The notes under the pieces are model-generated. The model had not been told where the DNA came from, ran no database searches, and worked only from the letters and a program-made list of their open reading frames with translations. Below, one piece after another: positions 1 to 12,900 of a stretch of DNA of 64,000 nt (position 1 is the stretch's first letter; the number at the start of each line of letters is the position of its first letter). This stretch comes from Ptiloglossa arizonensis (Eukaryota; Arthropoda; Insecta; Hymenoptera; Colletidae): positions 8,494,001 to 8,558,000 of the forward strand of contig NC_135060.1 in NCBI RefSeq assembly GCF_051014685.1, in the 5' to 3' direction. The translations under genes were made by a program, and so were the position numbers.

Positions 1-177
1 TAAAATAACAATGATCGTTCGCGTTTGAACGAAACGTGTGCATATTTCGCGGTTCTTCGCCATATTCGAAAATCCAGCTGGCGAAGATACGAGCAACGTT
101 TCATATGTTAAAACCCAATGATTCTCGATATTCGTTTATCAAGATATCGTTGGAACAATTTGTTGTTCTCGTTGTAG
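1..177. other. Sequence upstream of the first receptor's visible exons
   Basis: No coding exon is recognisable here. The segment ends in a pyrimidine-rich splice acceptor whose AG is at 176-177 and which opens the first visible receptor exon. A short N-terminal coding exon must therefore lie here unrecognised or to the left of the window. Confidence 0.5.
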
Positions 178-3100
178 GCCAACACTGAGTGGAAAATCAA
201 GGACTCGCTCGTGCTGGGCGAACGAATCTTGAGAATTGGCGGTATTTGGCCATTACAACGCGCGTACTTGCTGTACAGGCTCACGTTGACGTACGTTGTC
301 CTCCACATGATCATGGGATATTGGGATCTGACCGACAACATAGGTGATATCGATATGATGGTGATAAACATGCTGGAAACTGTAGTGTTTACATCGACGG
401 CCTTCGGTCTTCTTGTAATCAGGGGTAGCAAGCAATTGAAGGAGGTGATTGTCGCAGTGAAGAAAGAAATCGCGAACGAAAATATGTACGAGGACATCGA
501 GGAGAAGCGTTTGTACTTCTACTACAACATCGTCTCCTGTCGTTTCGGGAAAGCATGGGCAATTCTCTCGATGAGCACTATGAATCTAATGTATTTCCGT
601 CCTTTGCTACACGCGCTTACTTCTGATCTAGGTATTCGTTACTAACTCATACAATAACCCGTACGAGGAGAAGGGATCGCGTTATGGCGAATAAAAAAAA
701 AATTATCGATCGATCGTGATTACTGGAACACAGCATTTTATCGGGAAGAATAGAAATCTAGGAACAACAGGTTGACCTTACCGATATGAATAGTACTTCG
801 AGACTTGTACGTCAGTTGTATATAGTATATTAATCTCGCGCGAGTTTCGGCGGGAAAACTGTACGAGGGTGCAACGATGATAACGTTCGAACAACTTGAT
901 ATCGACCTTCGGTTAATTAGGTACAAATAGTTCGAAATACGTGTAAACGAACTCGTAAATCTTCGGTGCGTTTTACAGCTTCGGTGATAAAAGATTAGAT
1001 AGAGGCTACGTCGTTTGGTAAAAATGTTGTTAATTTAAAAGGTAACGCAGCGAGCATATGTTACGTCATCGTTTTGCAGTAGACGCGCGTCTCTCCCTGA
1101 CTGATCGGATAAACGTAAATCAGTTAATCGTAACTTACCCGATAATTTATTACCGGTCGAAGTCGAATTCCTTTCAATCAAGTTCTATGAATTCGAATTT
1201 CTTTCGTTTGAGTATCTCTCGAATTCGAATTCTTTTCGTTTGAGCCCTACGAATTCGAATTCCTTCCATTTTAGTTCCACGAATTCGAATTCCTTCCAAT
1301 CAAGTTCTATGAATTCGAATTTCTTTCGTTTGAGTATCCCTCGAATTCGAATTCTTTTCATTTGAGCCCTACGAATTCGAATTCCTTCCATTTGAGACCT
1401 ACGAATACGAATTCCTTCCAATTAAGTTCTATGAATTCAAATTTCTTTCATTCGACTCCCACGAATTCGAATTCCCTTAATTTACGCGCGTCGTAGTTGA
1501 AAGGGCTACAAGAACGAAAAGTTTGAAAAATGGTATAAGTATAGACGTCTTTTTTCGTATACTCACATAGGTAATGGTTCATTTCCCTACCAGCTGCCTT
1601 TTCGGGCCCACATTATCTTCGACTACAACTCACCGACACTCTACACTCTAGTATACGTGTACCAATTACCAATTACGTACGTAGCGTTATGCCATGTAGC
1701 CGAAGTTAGTATTATCGTTAGCTTGGTTCTGCATCTCTGCGGCAAATTATCGGTATTGTCCTATCGTATTCGAAATATCGAAACGAAACGAGCGGAGGCT
1801 TTTAAAGCTAGCATCAGAAAAACTGTGACCGGACATTTGGAACTGACAAGGTAAATATTATACTTATTTTCGATAAATCGTAATTATACGTCTATGCAGA
1901 CGGGCAAAATTTCCATTCGGATAAAGAACGAACAAATTTTATACGTTACTCGTTAAATACGAATTATAATTCGAATTGTAGAGCGAAATATTTCAGAAGA
2001 AACATATCGGTGAACAATACGCTATACGTTGACCTTATTTGTTTTCTATTAGTCGAATAAAATATTGTCCGTCTGAAAATATAAAATACGTAGCTACTTG
2101 TTTCGAGTCGAGTTGTTTATCAACATTCATAGAAGACGTTGACCAAAATTATACACGATTGTTCTTCAAATACGGCACCTTTGATATTTCCAATAATGTG
2201 AACAAAATTTGAGAAGAATTACTCCAGCGAAATTTCTTTACAGGTTATCGAACATATTAAACAACACGTTTCATTTGATGCTCCTGGTGGAACTCATGAA
2301 CTGCGGCTTGAGACTGGGCATTTCTTTGTACATTGTACTGGTTGTACGTAAACGAATTTGTTTAATACGTACAGGGTGTTACGATAAGTACTATCGAATG
2401 TTTTTCTCGAATAAAACAAATTCAAGAACGGAATTTTCTTTTAATTTTTAACGTAACGTGTGGTACGATCGGTTATAATTACATACGAAGAAAAGAATAT
2501 CGGTCGAATTCCGTAATTCTTTTTGCACAATGTGCACCCCTTTTTCATTTTCTTCTTTTCGCGTACAATGACTCGTTCTAATCTTTCCGATGTTACGATT
2601 CGAATTACCACAAAACATTTGCACGTCGCTACACGTATATGTATTTGTGTTTCAATATTTATTTTACTTTCCAGAATATCTCAACAGAGCCAGTGGTTGC
2701 GTACAATTTCATTACATACGCCGCTGTTGTGTGTGGTTTTTTATTCCTATATTCCTACATAGGCGAACAGCTGATGTACGAGGTACGTACGCCTATGTGT
2801 ACACTGCTACTCGAGAGTTTCGAGCATCCCTTCGAACTTTAAAATGAACTAACATTCTTTCGGAAATCCTCAAATACTCCATTACTCGAGTATAATTTAA
2901 AATGAAAATTATAATTATACCGTAGGAATTTTATTCGATAAGTTAGCGATGGTTACAATATAAGGGTGAATACAGTTCTAGGGTACAAGTGTATCGAATA
3001 ATGTAGTAGTAGGAACAAAATATTATCAACAAATCACACAATTAATGACTATTCTAACTACTCTAACTACTCTAACTACTCTAACTATTCTAACTACTCT

Positions 3101-4075
3101 AACTACTCTAACTACTCTAACTACTCTAACTACTCTAACTACTCTAACTACACTCACTACGCTTACTACGTTTACTATGCTGACTACACTTACTACACTC
3201 ACTACGCTTATTATGTTTATTATGCAGACTATACTTACTACACTGACTATGCTGACTACGCTTACTACGCTTACTACGCTTACTACATTGATCACACTGA
3301 CCACACTGACTACATTGACTATATTGACTACGCTGACTACGCTTACTACACTAACTACGCTTACTACGCTGACTACGCTCACTACGCTGTTCCTTCTTTA
3401 CACGACGCGCTTTTCCAACAAGGACTCTCAATGACCGTCAAAGACAGAAAACTCAAGACTGTCCAAACGCTCTTCTTTCGCACCTTATACCCTCACACGC
3501 ATTCATTCCCTTTCATTCCAATTCTCAATCTCTCTCATTCAATGCATCTCTTCACGTACACCAAAAATTTCCTACTACGGCACTATATCAATCGCTCTTC
3601 TTTCACTCTTCGCTCGCTCGTCCATTCGAAACACTTCGGATTCTCTCCGGACAACGCGCAATCTCTTTCATCCCCTTACTACAATACTTATAATAAGAGA
3701 TATACACTTTCTCGTTCCTGTGTCGTAAACATTTTCGTCAACTTGGCGTATGCACAACATTAACACGATGATATTCATTAGTCCCAAAAAATTGGCGAGG
3801 CATTCTACGATGTTAACTGGCCGAACGTGGAAAGCAACGACAGGAAAGCATTGTTGATGTGTATAATGAACGGACAAAAGAGTATGACAATAACGGCCGG
3901 AAAATTTTTTACTTACTCGCTGTTCGGTTTTACCGCGGTAAGTACAATAATTTACTTTCGAAACGACTTCGACAAATTTTAATGTATATCACGATGAACT
4001 GTTTAAAATTACTGTTTCAATTAGATCGTGAAAACATCAATGGCATGTGTTTCCATGTTACGCCAAAGAATGTAA
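178..4075 (+). CDS. Odorant receptor (7tm_6), six visible exons, N-terminal exon missing
   Basis: Insect odorant receptors are seven-helix membrane proteins with an intracellular N-terminus. They form ligand-gated cation channels with the co-receptor Orco in olfactory neuron dendrites. Exons inferred from GT/AG boundaries and continuous frame are 178-631, 1571-1850, 2244-2343, 2675-2782, 3782-3937 and 4025-4075. They total 1,149 nt, or 382 codons plus TAA, with no internal stop. The usual family length is about 390-410 residues, so roughly 10-30 N-terminal residues are missing. Visible family features are a GIWP-like motif near the start, a conserved SYIGEQL segment in exon 4, and a C-terminal GQKSMTITAGKFF block followed by the IVKTS segment and a LRQRM terminus. 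Exon lengths and phases match the second receptor downstream, which shows tandem duplication. Every exon is open, so the gene looks functional apart from the unseen first exon. The ligand cannot be predicted. Confidence 0.88.
1155..1485. repeat. 30-bp minisatellite in intron 1 of the first receptor
   Basis: About eleven degenerate copies of a roughly 30-bp unit built around GAATTCGAATTC (overlapping EcoRI sites) followed by CTTCC- or CTTTC-type spacers. Neighbouring spacers recur every few units, suggesting a higher-order period near 120 bp. The array lies between exons 178-631 and 1571-1850, so it is intronic. Confidence 0.85.
3043..3392. repeat. 9-bp minisatellite in intron 4 of the first receptor
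   Basis: A near-perfect (actctaact)n block at the left grades into a diverged ACTACGCTT/GACTACACT-type 9-bp array at the right. Because the period is a multiple of three, both strands stay open (threonine/leucine-rich or valine-rich frames). These frames are artefacts of the repeat. The array lies between receptor exons 2675-2782 and 3782-3937. Confidence 0.9.
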
Positions 4076-6602
4076 GCGCATAAAAGAAAGTGAACGATAT
4101 TGTTGCAACTACAGAACGGTACGATAGTGTATTCTGTCTTGTACATTGTATTATACGGTGTATTAACTATCTTGTACACGGTTGTTAATCTGCTTTTGAC
4201 GTTGTATCGAAAAAGAACTGTTGAAAAAAAAAAAAAAAGAAACACTCGTCACGACGGATGTAGACATCTATATATAACAATATATTTGAATTAAAATCCG
4301 TTGGTGTCTTTCGTTCAGTGTCCAACATAAAAATGTCCATGTTTTTCTTTTTTTCATGGGTGATTCGATGACATACTTGTAACAATAATACTCAATCATG
4401 ATCATACTGATACTAATAATGATAAAAATACTCACAGTTGATTACATTTAACTTTACTCTGGCAAAATATTATATGTTCAACACTCGCCAAACTGAGATC
4501 ATTTAAACGTGGTTGTGCCACTTGATTTCCCAATTCGTATTTTACAAATTTTATAAATTACAATCGAAACAATCGGAGAAAACTCATTTCTGTTTTACAT
4601 ATCAATATCATTGCAATCTCATTTCGAGGCCCTAACGAAAGTCTCTGGGTGCACAATTTGCGGTAAATCAATTTTTCGCACCGTGGAACAGTATTCCAAC
4701 CAAACGTATTGCATAAATTGTCGATATAGTATTATACTATCCAGTCTATCGAGTATAGTTGCCTCTCAAAAATTTGCAAAGTATGCGAAGAAGAACTCGT
4801 CGTCTGAATTGCCTACACGTTTATAGTTCAGACTAATTTGTGAAATATACCGGTTCGATGACAGTGATTTCCAAAGGATAATTTGAAACAGTTAAACGCA
4901 CAACTCGAGAAAACGGTAAAACAAACTTTTCGTCAAATCTGTCACAACAATTATCCATAAATGCTACACGATCTACGCACAGAAACAATTGTACCGCCAA
5001 TTGTAATTTAAATACGGGGCTACGTTCGGGGTAGTATGCCCCATTGTCTTTACTCTATGACGACGACTATGACACGTGTTTAATTTGTTCAGCAATTTTC
5101 ATGCGTAACTAATGCTCGTCGATATCAACCAGGTGAACGTGGTGTTCGATCGAAACTGTCGCAAAATAGCAGTTCCTATTCGAGAGTCGATTAATACGCA
5201 ACAGGACACGATGACAGTAAGACGATCGACTATCTCCGTTGGGACAGGGAGCAGGAAGTAGTTCGAATGTTTAAATGAAAAAGGATCTGAGAAGGAAAAC
5301 ATTGAATACGGTGTACAGTGGCGTAACTAGCAATTCTGGGCTCTGAGTGATAAAATTGATCGGTGAGGGCATTTTAGGGTGAGTTCTCCGATTTGTGAAC
5401 CGTTTCTCTGAATCTTGTATAGCGATGGAAGAAAATAAAAGGGTATTTTTAATTTTTAATGAAAAATACCTGAGAAACCTTGCGAACCAATGTGTATTAA
5501 TTAAACGAAATTTTCATCCATTTCAGTATTTATTATAGAATATACGTATATGCGAAATTAACGTCTAAAGATATAATCTTTCTGCTCGAAAGATAATAAT
5601 CAGGTATCGCTTCGTATTGTGTTCGTTATTTTATTCGTTACAGAGTCGAATGCGAAAAATCTGCATGCATTGCACGCGTTGCACACTCCTAGTTACGCCA
5701 CTGTTTGTGTGCATCTATGGTTCGGTTATTGTGTCGATTTTATTTTGAAAAAATTGAATCAGTTTCGTTCAACCATCGAACGATAATGAAATAATTTACA
5801 CGCGATGGCTACCGCGTGGTTCGCGAAGTCGACCGTATAGCTAATTGCAACATACTTACGAACGCTAATTAATATCTATCGAAACGATAATAGATAAATG
5901 TGTAGATGTGGTAATTCTGTAATAAGTCCATTTGATGAGTGATTTATTCAACTGCGTCTACCGATAAGTCAGTATTACGTAAAATGATACTCTCGATGAT
6001 TCTCACAAAGGAAACTTTCTACATATTTCTGTAACGTTTTACGCGGGGCGAATGCAACTCGAGCACTTTCCACATCTCGTTTATTTTCAACGATAGGAAA
6101 AAATGTCCAAGGAAGCCATTATTCCAAAAGATGAATATTATAATACGAAACAAAATTTGTCTCGAGATCATACTCTTCGAGATTTCAAAATGGGACAAAA
6201 TTATATATTTCATTATCGTGGCGCAATAATCGAGGTCGAGACGAATCCAATAACCTATAATACAGTATTACGACCTTCGTGTGACCTCGAGTGCAACAAA
6301 TTCGTAAAAGTTGACCAATCGATACAAATGATGAAGTAACTACGATAGAAAAACCAAGGACGGAAAATTTATTCCAATCCAAGGATTTACAATAAATGAT
6401 TTATAAAATAATATCTTAAAGTCTCCAAAAATATGAGCCCGAATAAAATTTGTTCCACGTCGTAATGTTTGTCCCTTTGAATCGAATTTTTTCTACTGTC
6501 GGAGATAAACAAGATGTTTAGGATACTCGAGACGAGTGGAACACCCTCTGTCACGATTCGCGGGTTTGTTCTCGTTGTTATTATTGTACTCCGCCGTTGT
6601 AG
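4076..6602. other. Intergenic region between the two receptors
   Basis: AT-rich spacer that should contain the end of the first transcript and the promoter and first exon of the second. I could not identify a convincing N-terminal exon for the second receptor: no ATG-to-donor segment joins in phase 0 to the acceptor at 6602. It contains an inverted-repeat element at 5316-5703 and a small open frame with two CxxC pairs at 4611-4826, treated under findings. Confidence 0.6.
5316..5703. mobile_element. Non-autonomous DNA transposon (MITE) with 15-bp TIRs
   Basis: The 388-bp element starts with CAGTGGCGTAACTAG and ends with the exact reverse complement CTAGTTACGCCACTG. It encodes no transposase. 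Flanking bases do not show a clear target-site duplication, so the insertion is probably old. Short CAG-initial TIRs occur in several cut-and-paste superfamilies, so I do not assign one. Confidence 0.75.
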
Positions 6603-9600
6603 GTCGAAAAGGACGTAAAAATCAAGGATCCGTTCGTTTGGAACGAATGGTTGCTTTCGATAAACGGAGTATGGCCACAGCAACATGCCCACGTATGGTT
6701 CATAAGCATAATGATGAATTCCGGTTTGATCATGGTTTTGCAATTTTGGGATCTGTATGAAAATCTCCGCGATCTCGATTTGGCAGTGATGAACGTGTTG
6801 GAGACAATTTCGACAACGTCGATGTTCTTTGGTTCATTGCTGGTGGCACTGTTCGGCAAGCAATTGGAAGAAGTGATCGACGTGGCGAGGAGAGAAATCG
6901 GAGACGAAAAGACTTTCGTGGACAACGAGGAGAGGCGTTTGTATTTCAATTACAACAAGATGAGCCATCGTATCTGCAAAAGCGTGACGGTATTCATGTT
7001 CTCCACGGTATCCATGATGTATCTCCGGCCGGGGATACGCGTGGTGCTTTCAACTCTCGCAGGTATGGTACTCGTCGAATATTTCCATGGGAAGTTTTAT
7101 ACTTGGGACGCCTGTATTCGAAATTTGTCCATTTTGAATCCTACGAGTACAACTCTATCGTGTTTACGACCTTTGCGTTTGGAATTTTTGGATCTTGGAC
7201 TCTAAGAGTACTGATACTTTTTATTTGTGTACCAAGAGTACAATTCAATTATATTCGAGACATCTGTATTCGAAATTTTTCGATTTTGAATCCTACGAGT
7301 ACAACTCTATCGTATTTAGGAACTTTGCATTTGGAATTTTTGGATCTTGGACTCCAAGAGTACTGATACTTCTTATTTGTGTACCAAGAGTACGATGCAA
7401 TCATATTCGAGACACCTGAATACAAAATGTTTCTATGTTGAATCCTACGAGTACAACTCTATTATATTTACGACCTTTGCATTTGGAATTTTTAGATTTT
7501 GAACCCCAAGAATACAGATACTCTCTATTTGTGTCCCACGAGTACAAATACACTCGATGTGTGTACCAAGAGTACAATTCAATCATATTCGAGACACCTG
7601 CATTTGAAATATTTCCATTTTGTATCCCACGAGTACAGATACATCTCCTTTGTGTACCACGAGTGCAGATACTTTCTATTCGTGTCTTAACGTTATAAAT
7701 AATACCTATTTGTGTCTTACCAGTATAGATACTTCCCATTCGTGTTTCACGAGCCCAAATCTACCGCATTTGTAACCCTTGCGTTCGTAATCAATCGATT
7801 TTGGATCTCTTTGAATACAGATACTTTCTATTTGTGTTCCACGTGTGGAAGATAAAATTACCGTACAAACGTGTACATTTTTCTTGCGTTTGAACGCGTT
7901 TGACGTTAATGTTTTAAAAGCGCAAGTTTCATTCTTCGTATATTTTCACAGAAAATAGTACCGTACCCTACCAACTACCTTTCCGGATTCACGTGATGTT
8001 CGACTACAGAAAACCTAAACTCTACGCTTTCTTGTACGCGTACTTATTTTCTGGCCTCTGCGTACCAATATACCATGCGGGAGCGGCCGGTATGTTAGTT
8101 AACGTAATGCTGCATCTCTGCGCTAAATTATCCATATTGGCTTATCGTATTCGAAATATTCAACTGAAACCAGCGAAACAATTTAACGACGACATCAAAC
8201 GAATGGTGAACATGCAATTGGAGTTGACGAAGTAAGTACGTAGTTTTGACAATTGTTTTATTTTCAATTCCAATAGTAGCTGAAATCGTCTGAAATCGTG
8301 CGTTTCAAAACACAAAGTTTTCCACTCGTACATTTGATGGCTAACTGTCTAATTAGAATTTACAGTAGACATTGAAAAAAAAAAGAAACAAAAACATAAA
8401 GATACACGACGATCTCGTAAATACTCTAGCATCGATACATCATTGACACTGTGCAAGTTTGGAAATAGTTTCTTCAGCGAAAGCCTTTTGCAGGTTGTCA
8501 GAGACCTTAAACAACTGTTATCAACTGATCCTTCTGCTAGAACTCATAAACCGTGGCTTCCGTTTGGGCCTAGCTTTGTACATTGTACTGCTCGTACGTA
8601 AACGAATTTGTTCAATACGTAGAATGTTGGGAATGCTTCGTTGTACATTAGTAACTATGATTATCGTTTCGTTGCATTCTTATTATATCGTTTGCCAGTA
8701 GAAGTGAATAATAGGTGGGATATGCCTGCATGTCGTATACTTGTTTCTAGATTATGTGTATCGATGTTTATTTATTGTTTTTTACTCGACCATCGGTTTC
8801 TTGCGTACAATCTTTACACAATTCTACGATTGCTCGAAAGCATCGAAAGGACTTTTAATATTCGTCCAAATAGTGTACGAATATTAAACACGCGTCACGT
8901 TTAACGTCATTCAACATTCGAGTGTTTATTGTACTTTTCAGAAATTGACCACAGAACCGAGCGTTGCAATGATTTTCTTTTTACACGCCATTGTTATTAG
9001 TGGTTTCTTATTTTTGTATTCCTACATCGGCGAACAGATACAGTGCGAGGTTTGTACGCTATAATTCGTAAGTATTTGTTCGTTGGCATTTTAATAAATT
9101 TCTCGATAAGATAACTAATTCCTCCAAACTGTTCGAGTTGTACAAATACAACGGAATTTCGATAATCTGGATTAGAAAATTCTCTCCTATCCTGTTCCTC
9201 GTTTCAATTCAGTTCGTAGTGAACTCGCTCGATTGTTTAGAAGAAAATTAAAATAAAATCGGTAAAGGAATTTGTATTGAGAGTGAAAAGTGAAAAGCTC
9301 GAAAATATTATCAAACGAGCAACTTTTCAAATATTTTCATTTTACTTTTCCGTCTTTGTATTATTTTTATTATTCGTATAATTACGATCATTCGAGCTCG
9401 AGGAATTTTACCACGAATTTGCAACAATTTTGCAACTCTCCCGCTTATCCGTTATCGTGGATAATGGAGTTCGTGCTATGTGTTCAAGATTGTGTAAAAT
9501 TTCGTAAGAGAAATATCCACGATATTATTCACGACACGTGAAATATTAACAATACCGTATGCTTCAGTCGCAGAACGTCGGTGAAGCATTCTACAATATC

Positions 9601-9942
9601 GACTGGCCGGAGGTGACAAATAGTGCTAGAAAAACGGTGCTGATTTGTATAACGAATGGACAAAAGAGCCTGAACATAACCGCTGGAAAAATGTTCACCT
9701 TCACGCTCTTCGGTTTCACCGGTGTAAGTACGATCCATTCACTTTCATCGATTCAAATTTCTAGCGAATGATAGAGACGATCGTCGCAAGCAACGAAAGA
9801 AAATTACGAGACCAATATTACCTTTTGTATTACTTACACAGGTTGCAAACCTGTGAGAAAGAACACTCGTAACCATTTTTCTTCCTAACAGATTGTGAAA
9901 ACTTCCATGGCGGGCTTCTCCGTGTTACAAGCTAGGATGTGA
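6603..9942 (+). CDS. Odorant receptor (7tm_6), tandem paralogue, six visible exons
   Basis: Exons from splice signals and continuous frame are 6603-7062, 7952-8231, 8494-8593, 8942-9049, 9568-9723 and 9892-9942. They total 1,155 nt, or 384 codons plus TGA. Lengths of exons 2-6 (280, 100, 108, 156 and 51 nt) and all phases are identical to the upstream receptor, and exon 1 is only 6 nt longer. Motifs also match: NGVWPQQ near the start, LHLCAKLSILAYRIRNI at the end of exon 2, SYIGEQI in exon 4, and GQKSLNITAGKMF, IVKTSMAG and QARM at the C-terminus. The visible start (VEKDVKIKD) follows a splice acceptor, so a short 5' coding exon remains unidentified. The role is the same as its neighbour: an Orco-dependent odorant-gated channel subunit. 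Sequence divergence between the two suggests distinct ligands, but that is inference. Confidence 0.9.
7110..7745. repeat. ~152-bp compound tandem repeat in intron 1 of the second receptor
   Basis: A phrase beginning CCTACGAGTACAACTCTAT recurs at about 7140, 7292 and 7444, a 152-bp period, and decays into diverged copies to about 7745. Each long unit contains shorter roughly 30-bp sub-repeats around TTTGTGTACCAAGAGTAC. The array is intronic and is unrelated in sequence to the 30-bp array in the first intron of the upstream paralogue. Confidence 0.8.
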
Positions 9943-12900
9943 AGCTCCGATAAAAATTGTACACCGCGATTAGAAAGATTCTCGAACCAGCGTGTACAAT
10001 ATTATACGTAGATAATGTAATAGTCATTATTTTTCACTGCTCGATGGTTGGACTTGTTTCTGTCGATAGATACCGATATGCAAATACGTCTGTTTCAATG
10101 CTCGAAGTAATTAGAGCGTCGCATGACCGCAGTTTGACAAAAAAACAGAGATGGAAACGGAAGTATCTGTACGTTTCACCTTAACACCGGAACTAGGGGT
10201 AGGTTCCGGTATATCGAGGTGTTTCTCGTACGTGTCTCGGTAAAATCGATGATTGAAAAAAAAGAGGAATTTATGAAATTGATTATACGTATAAAATAGA
10301 AAAAATCACGTCTTCTGGAAATGTACTATGGAATTTAAAGTAAATTTCTTTGCGAAAGTGGTAGAGTAAAGTATTTATTTTTACTGGTTGGTGAATCTAG
10401 CGTTGAAGAGTAGCATTCTGGTTTTTCATATATTATAAAGAGCCATACCGTAGTATTAAATACAGAAATTCAAACTGAATTTAATTCGGTGTAAGAAGAT
10501 GTTCCAGAGTGATTTGATTTTAACTCTGAGACGTTCCTTCGTTTTCATATATTATAAAGAACCACACCGTAGTATTAAATACAGAAATTGAAATTGAATT
10601 TAATTCGGTGTAAAAAGATGTTCCAGAGTGATTTGATTTAAACTCTGAGACGTTCCTTCATTCAACTACGCGTTAAAAGTCTTTGAGTCGAGAACGAAAA
10701 TCTTTAATTATACAAAATATTTTATATATATTTATATACAAAATCTTAAACTGTTGTTAACTTTACGATGAAATAAGGAACTTAAAGAAGTTCAGAAGCA
10801 TCCGATCCGATCCATTAAAAGAGCTTCGGTTACAGCGTAATTAATGTCCAAAATATGTATCGCTCCGCTCGACGCGATTCTCTAATTACTTTCAGTGTTG
10901 TATGAAAAGTTGTGTTTCAAGGCGAGTAAACGACAAACGTAGCGAAGTAGCAATTAAAAGTTCCAAAGATTGTAAACGCGAGTGTTTCTTTTCTCCTCTT
11001 GTTGTCCGTTTTTTCGTTTAAAACCGCACCGATATCCATCTCCCGATTATTCAAGCAAACCGCTGTCTTGTTTACGTAAATACAATTTTAGACGGTAAAT
11101 TCCATTAGGATGAGAATTCGTTTTATCAGTGAATGTCGCGCGATAGATTTACAACGCGTCTGGCGTTGACATACTCGATAAAACGTATTTCTTTTCTCCT
11201 TTTTCGGTTCACCGTACAATCGTCAATGCACGCGAAGAACGACGAGCGATAAAACGTTTCCCGAATCTCAACCGTGAACATCTTGTTACGGAAAACTGGA
11301 AATCGCGAGCAATGACGATTTATCGTTTCCGCGATCATATATCACCTACACGATCGGCAATAAATTAACTCGCTACTATAATTTCGTCGAAGCTAGAACA
11401 GGTAAACAGCAAAGGAAACAAAGTGTACCTTCTTACGGCCTCGTTCTATTTTTAAATGCAACGATGCAGCGGATTAATTGCACGGTTCTTTAAACTGTAC
11501 CATGCACTTCGTTACGAATTGAAATCATTTCGTGCTCCGAAGTAACATTTTTCGGAACGTTTCGAACACTTACGAGACACTCGTAACACAGTTTGCGCGC
11601 GAAACGATCGAAATTTTCTCGTCAATTGTAACGATTAATTTTTTTATCCATGAAAACGTAAACGATAGCTACTTTGTTTTTTTTTTTTGGTCAAAGAAAG
11701 AAGAAGAAAGAATACAGCTTTAAAAATCGAGCTTCGATATATCTAAATGGTAAATTCGGAATAATTCAACAATTAGATTCGAGTTGTTCGAACATACTAT
11801 TTATTACAATTACTCGAACACCACGTGTTCGTTCGAGGTATCGAAAGTATTCGTATTAATCGAATTTATTTGAACTATTCGACGTATTCCATTACGCGAC
11901 TTATAAGTGTACAAATTGTTACAATTTTCAAGCAAGTCGAATGGGGAAATCGTCAAAAAATTAACGATAATTTGATGGTCCTCGATGTATCTTTTCAAGA
12001 CTTTAAGAGACACGAAGATTCTTATCGAGGGATTGAAAATACTTTCTTTAAATTATATTCTGGTTGGAGTATCGGCGCTACATAGGAGCAGATAATATGT
12101 ATTCGTATCGGAGAATGATACCGATTGATAAATTTTTCTCTACGCGAGATTTTATCTATATTTATCACAGGATAGATTTATAACGTCCACAAAACAGCTC
12201 TGCTTCAAATAGAGCTCGAGTCAACGCACTTCGGTAAACAAATGTATAAATAAATACGTGTCTATAGATGCTCGTCTAACTGTATCGTAAACAAATACTA
12301 TTGCTAAGTGCGATCAAACGATACGAATCTTCGAAACTGTACTCTTTTCTACTCTCTGTGCAATCTCTGTACGGACGATTTTGAATCGTAGCCATAAAAA
12401 GTTTTCCCAGTTTTTAATACGATACATAAAGAATCGCATACGATGTAATACAAATAACCCAATTTCGATGAAACTCTACAGATTTGTAGAGCGATCGATA
12501 ATAAAGAACAATCACTCGTTTTTAGTTGGGGAAACTCAAGTTTAAGGGGTGAAACTACCCTTCAAAGTTTCAATCCCATGATTTCATCTTTAAAAATGTG
12601 AACGTGTAATACGAATGCAAAAGGAAATTATTGTAAACAAATTAATAAGCAAGTCAAGAATCATTCGTGAAAAATGATATATTAATATCGTTTAGAAAAG
12701 ATTTCTACAATATTGGTAAAAAAAAAAGTAAAGATACTCGCGGTGAATTGTGAATTCGGCATAAGATAGCTCGTCGTATCCTGTTTTTATTAATTTTTTA
12801 TCGATACGTACAACGTAATTTTCATGATAAAATGGAAAAGAATTTGATCAAAAAATTAGAGGTTGTAAAATGCCTTAGAGTGAATGGTAAAATCAACGAG

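Noticed and set aside
3026..3434. Long repetitive open frames on both strands in the first receptor
   Set aside because: They follow from a 9-bp repeat with no stop codon and lie in an intron bounded by good splice sites.
6103..6339. 78-codon frame upstream of the second receptor as its first exon
   Set aside because: It does not resemble a receptor N-terminus and has no clear donor in phase with the acceptor at 6602.
6512..6602. ATG at 6512 read straight into the second receptor
   Set aside because: The frame from this ATG does not match the receptor frame after 6603, and the best GT nearby gives the wrong phase.
12400..12620. Possible repetitive-element relic with AGGGGTGAAACTACCC wording
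   Set aside because: It resembles phrases I associate with insect repeats, but there is no second copy in the window and no clear ends.
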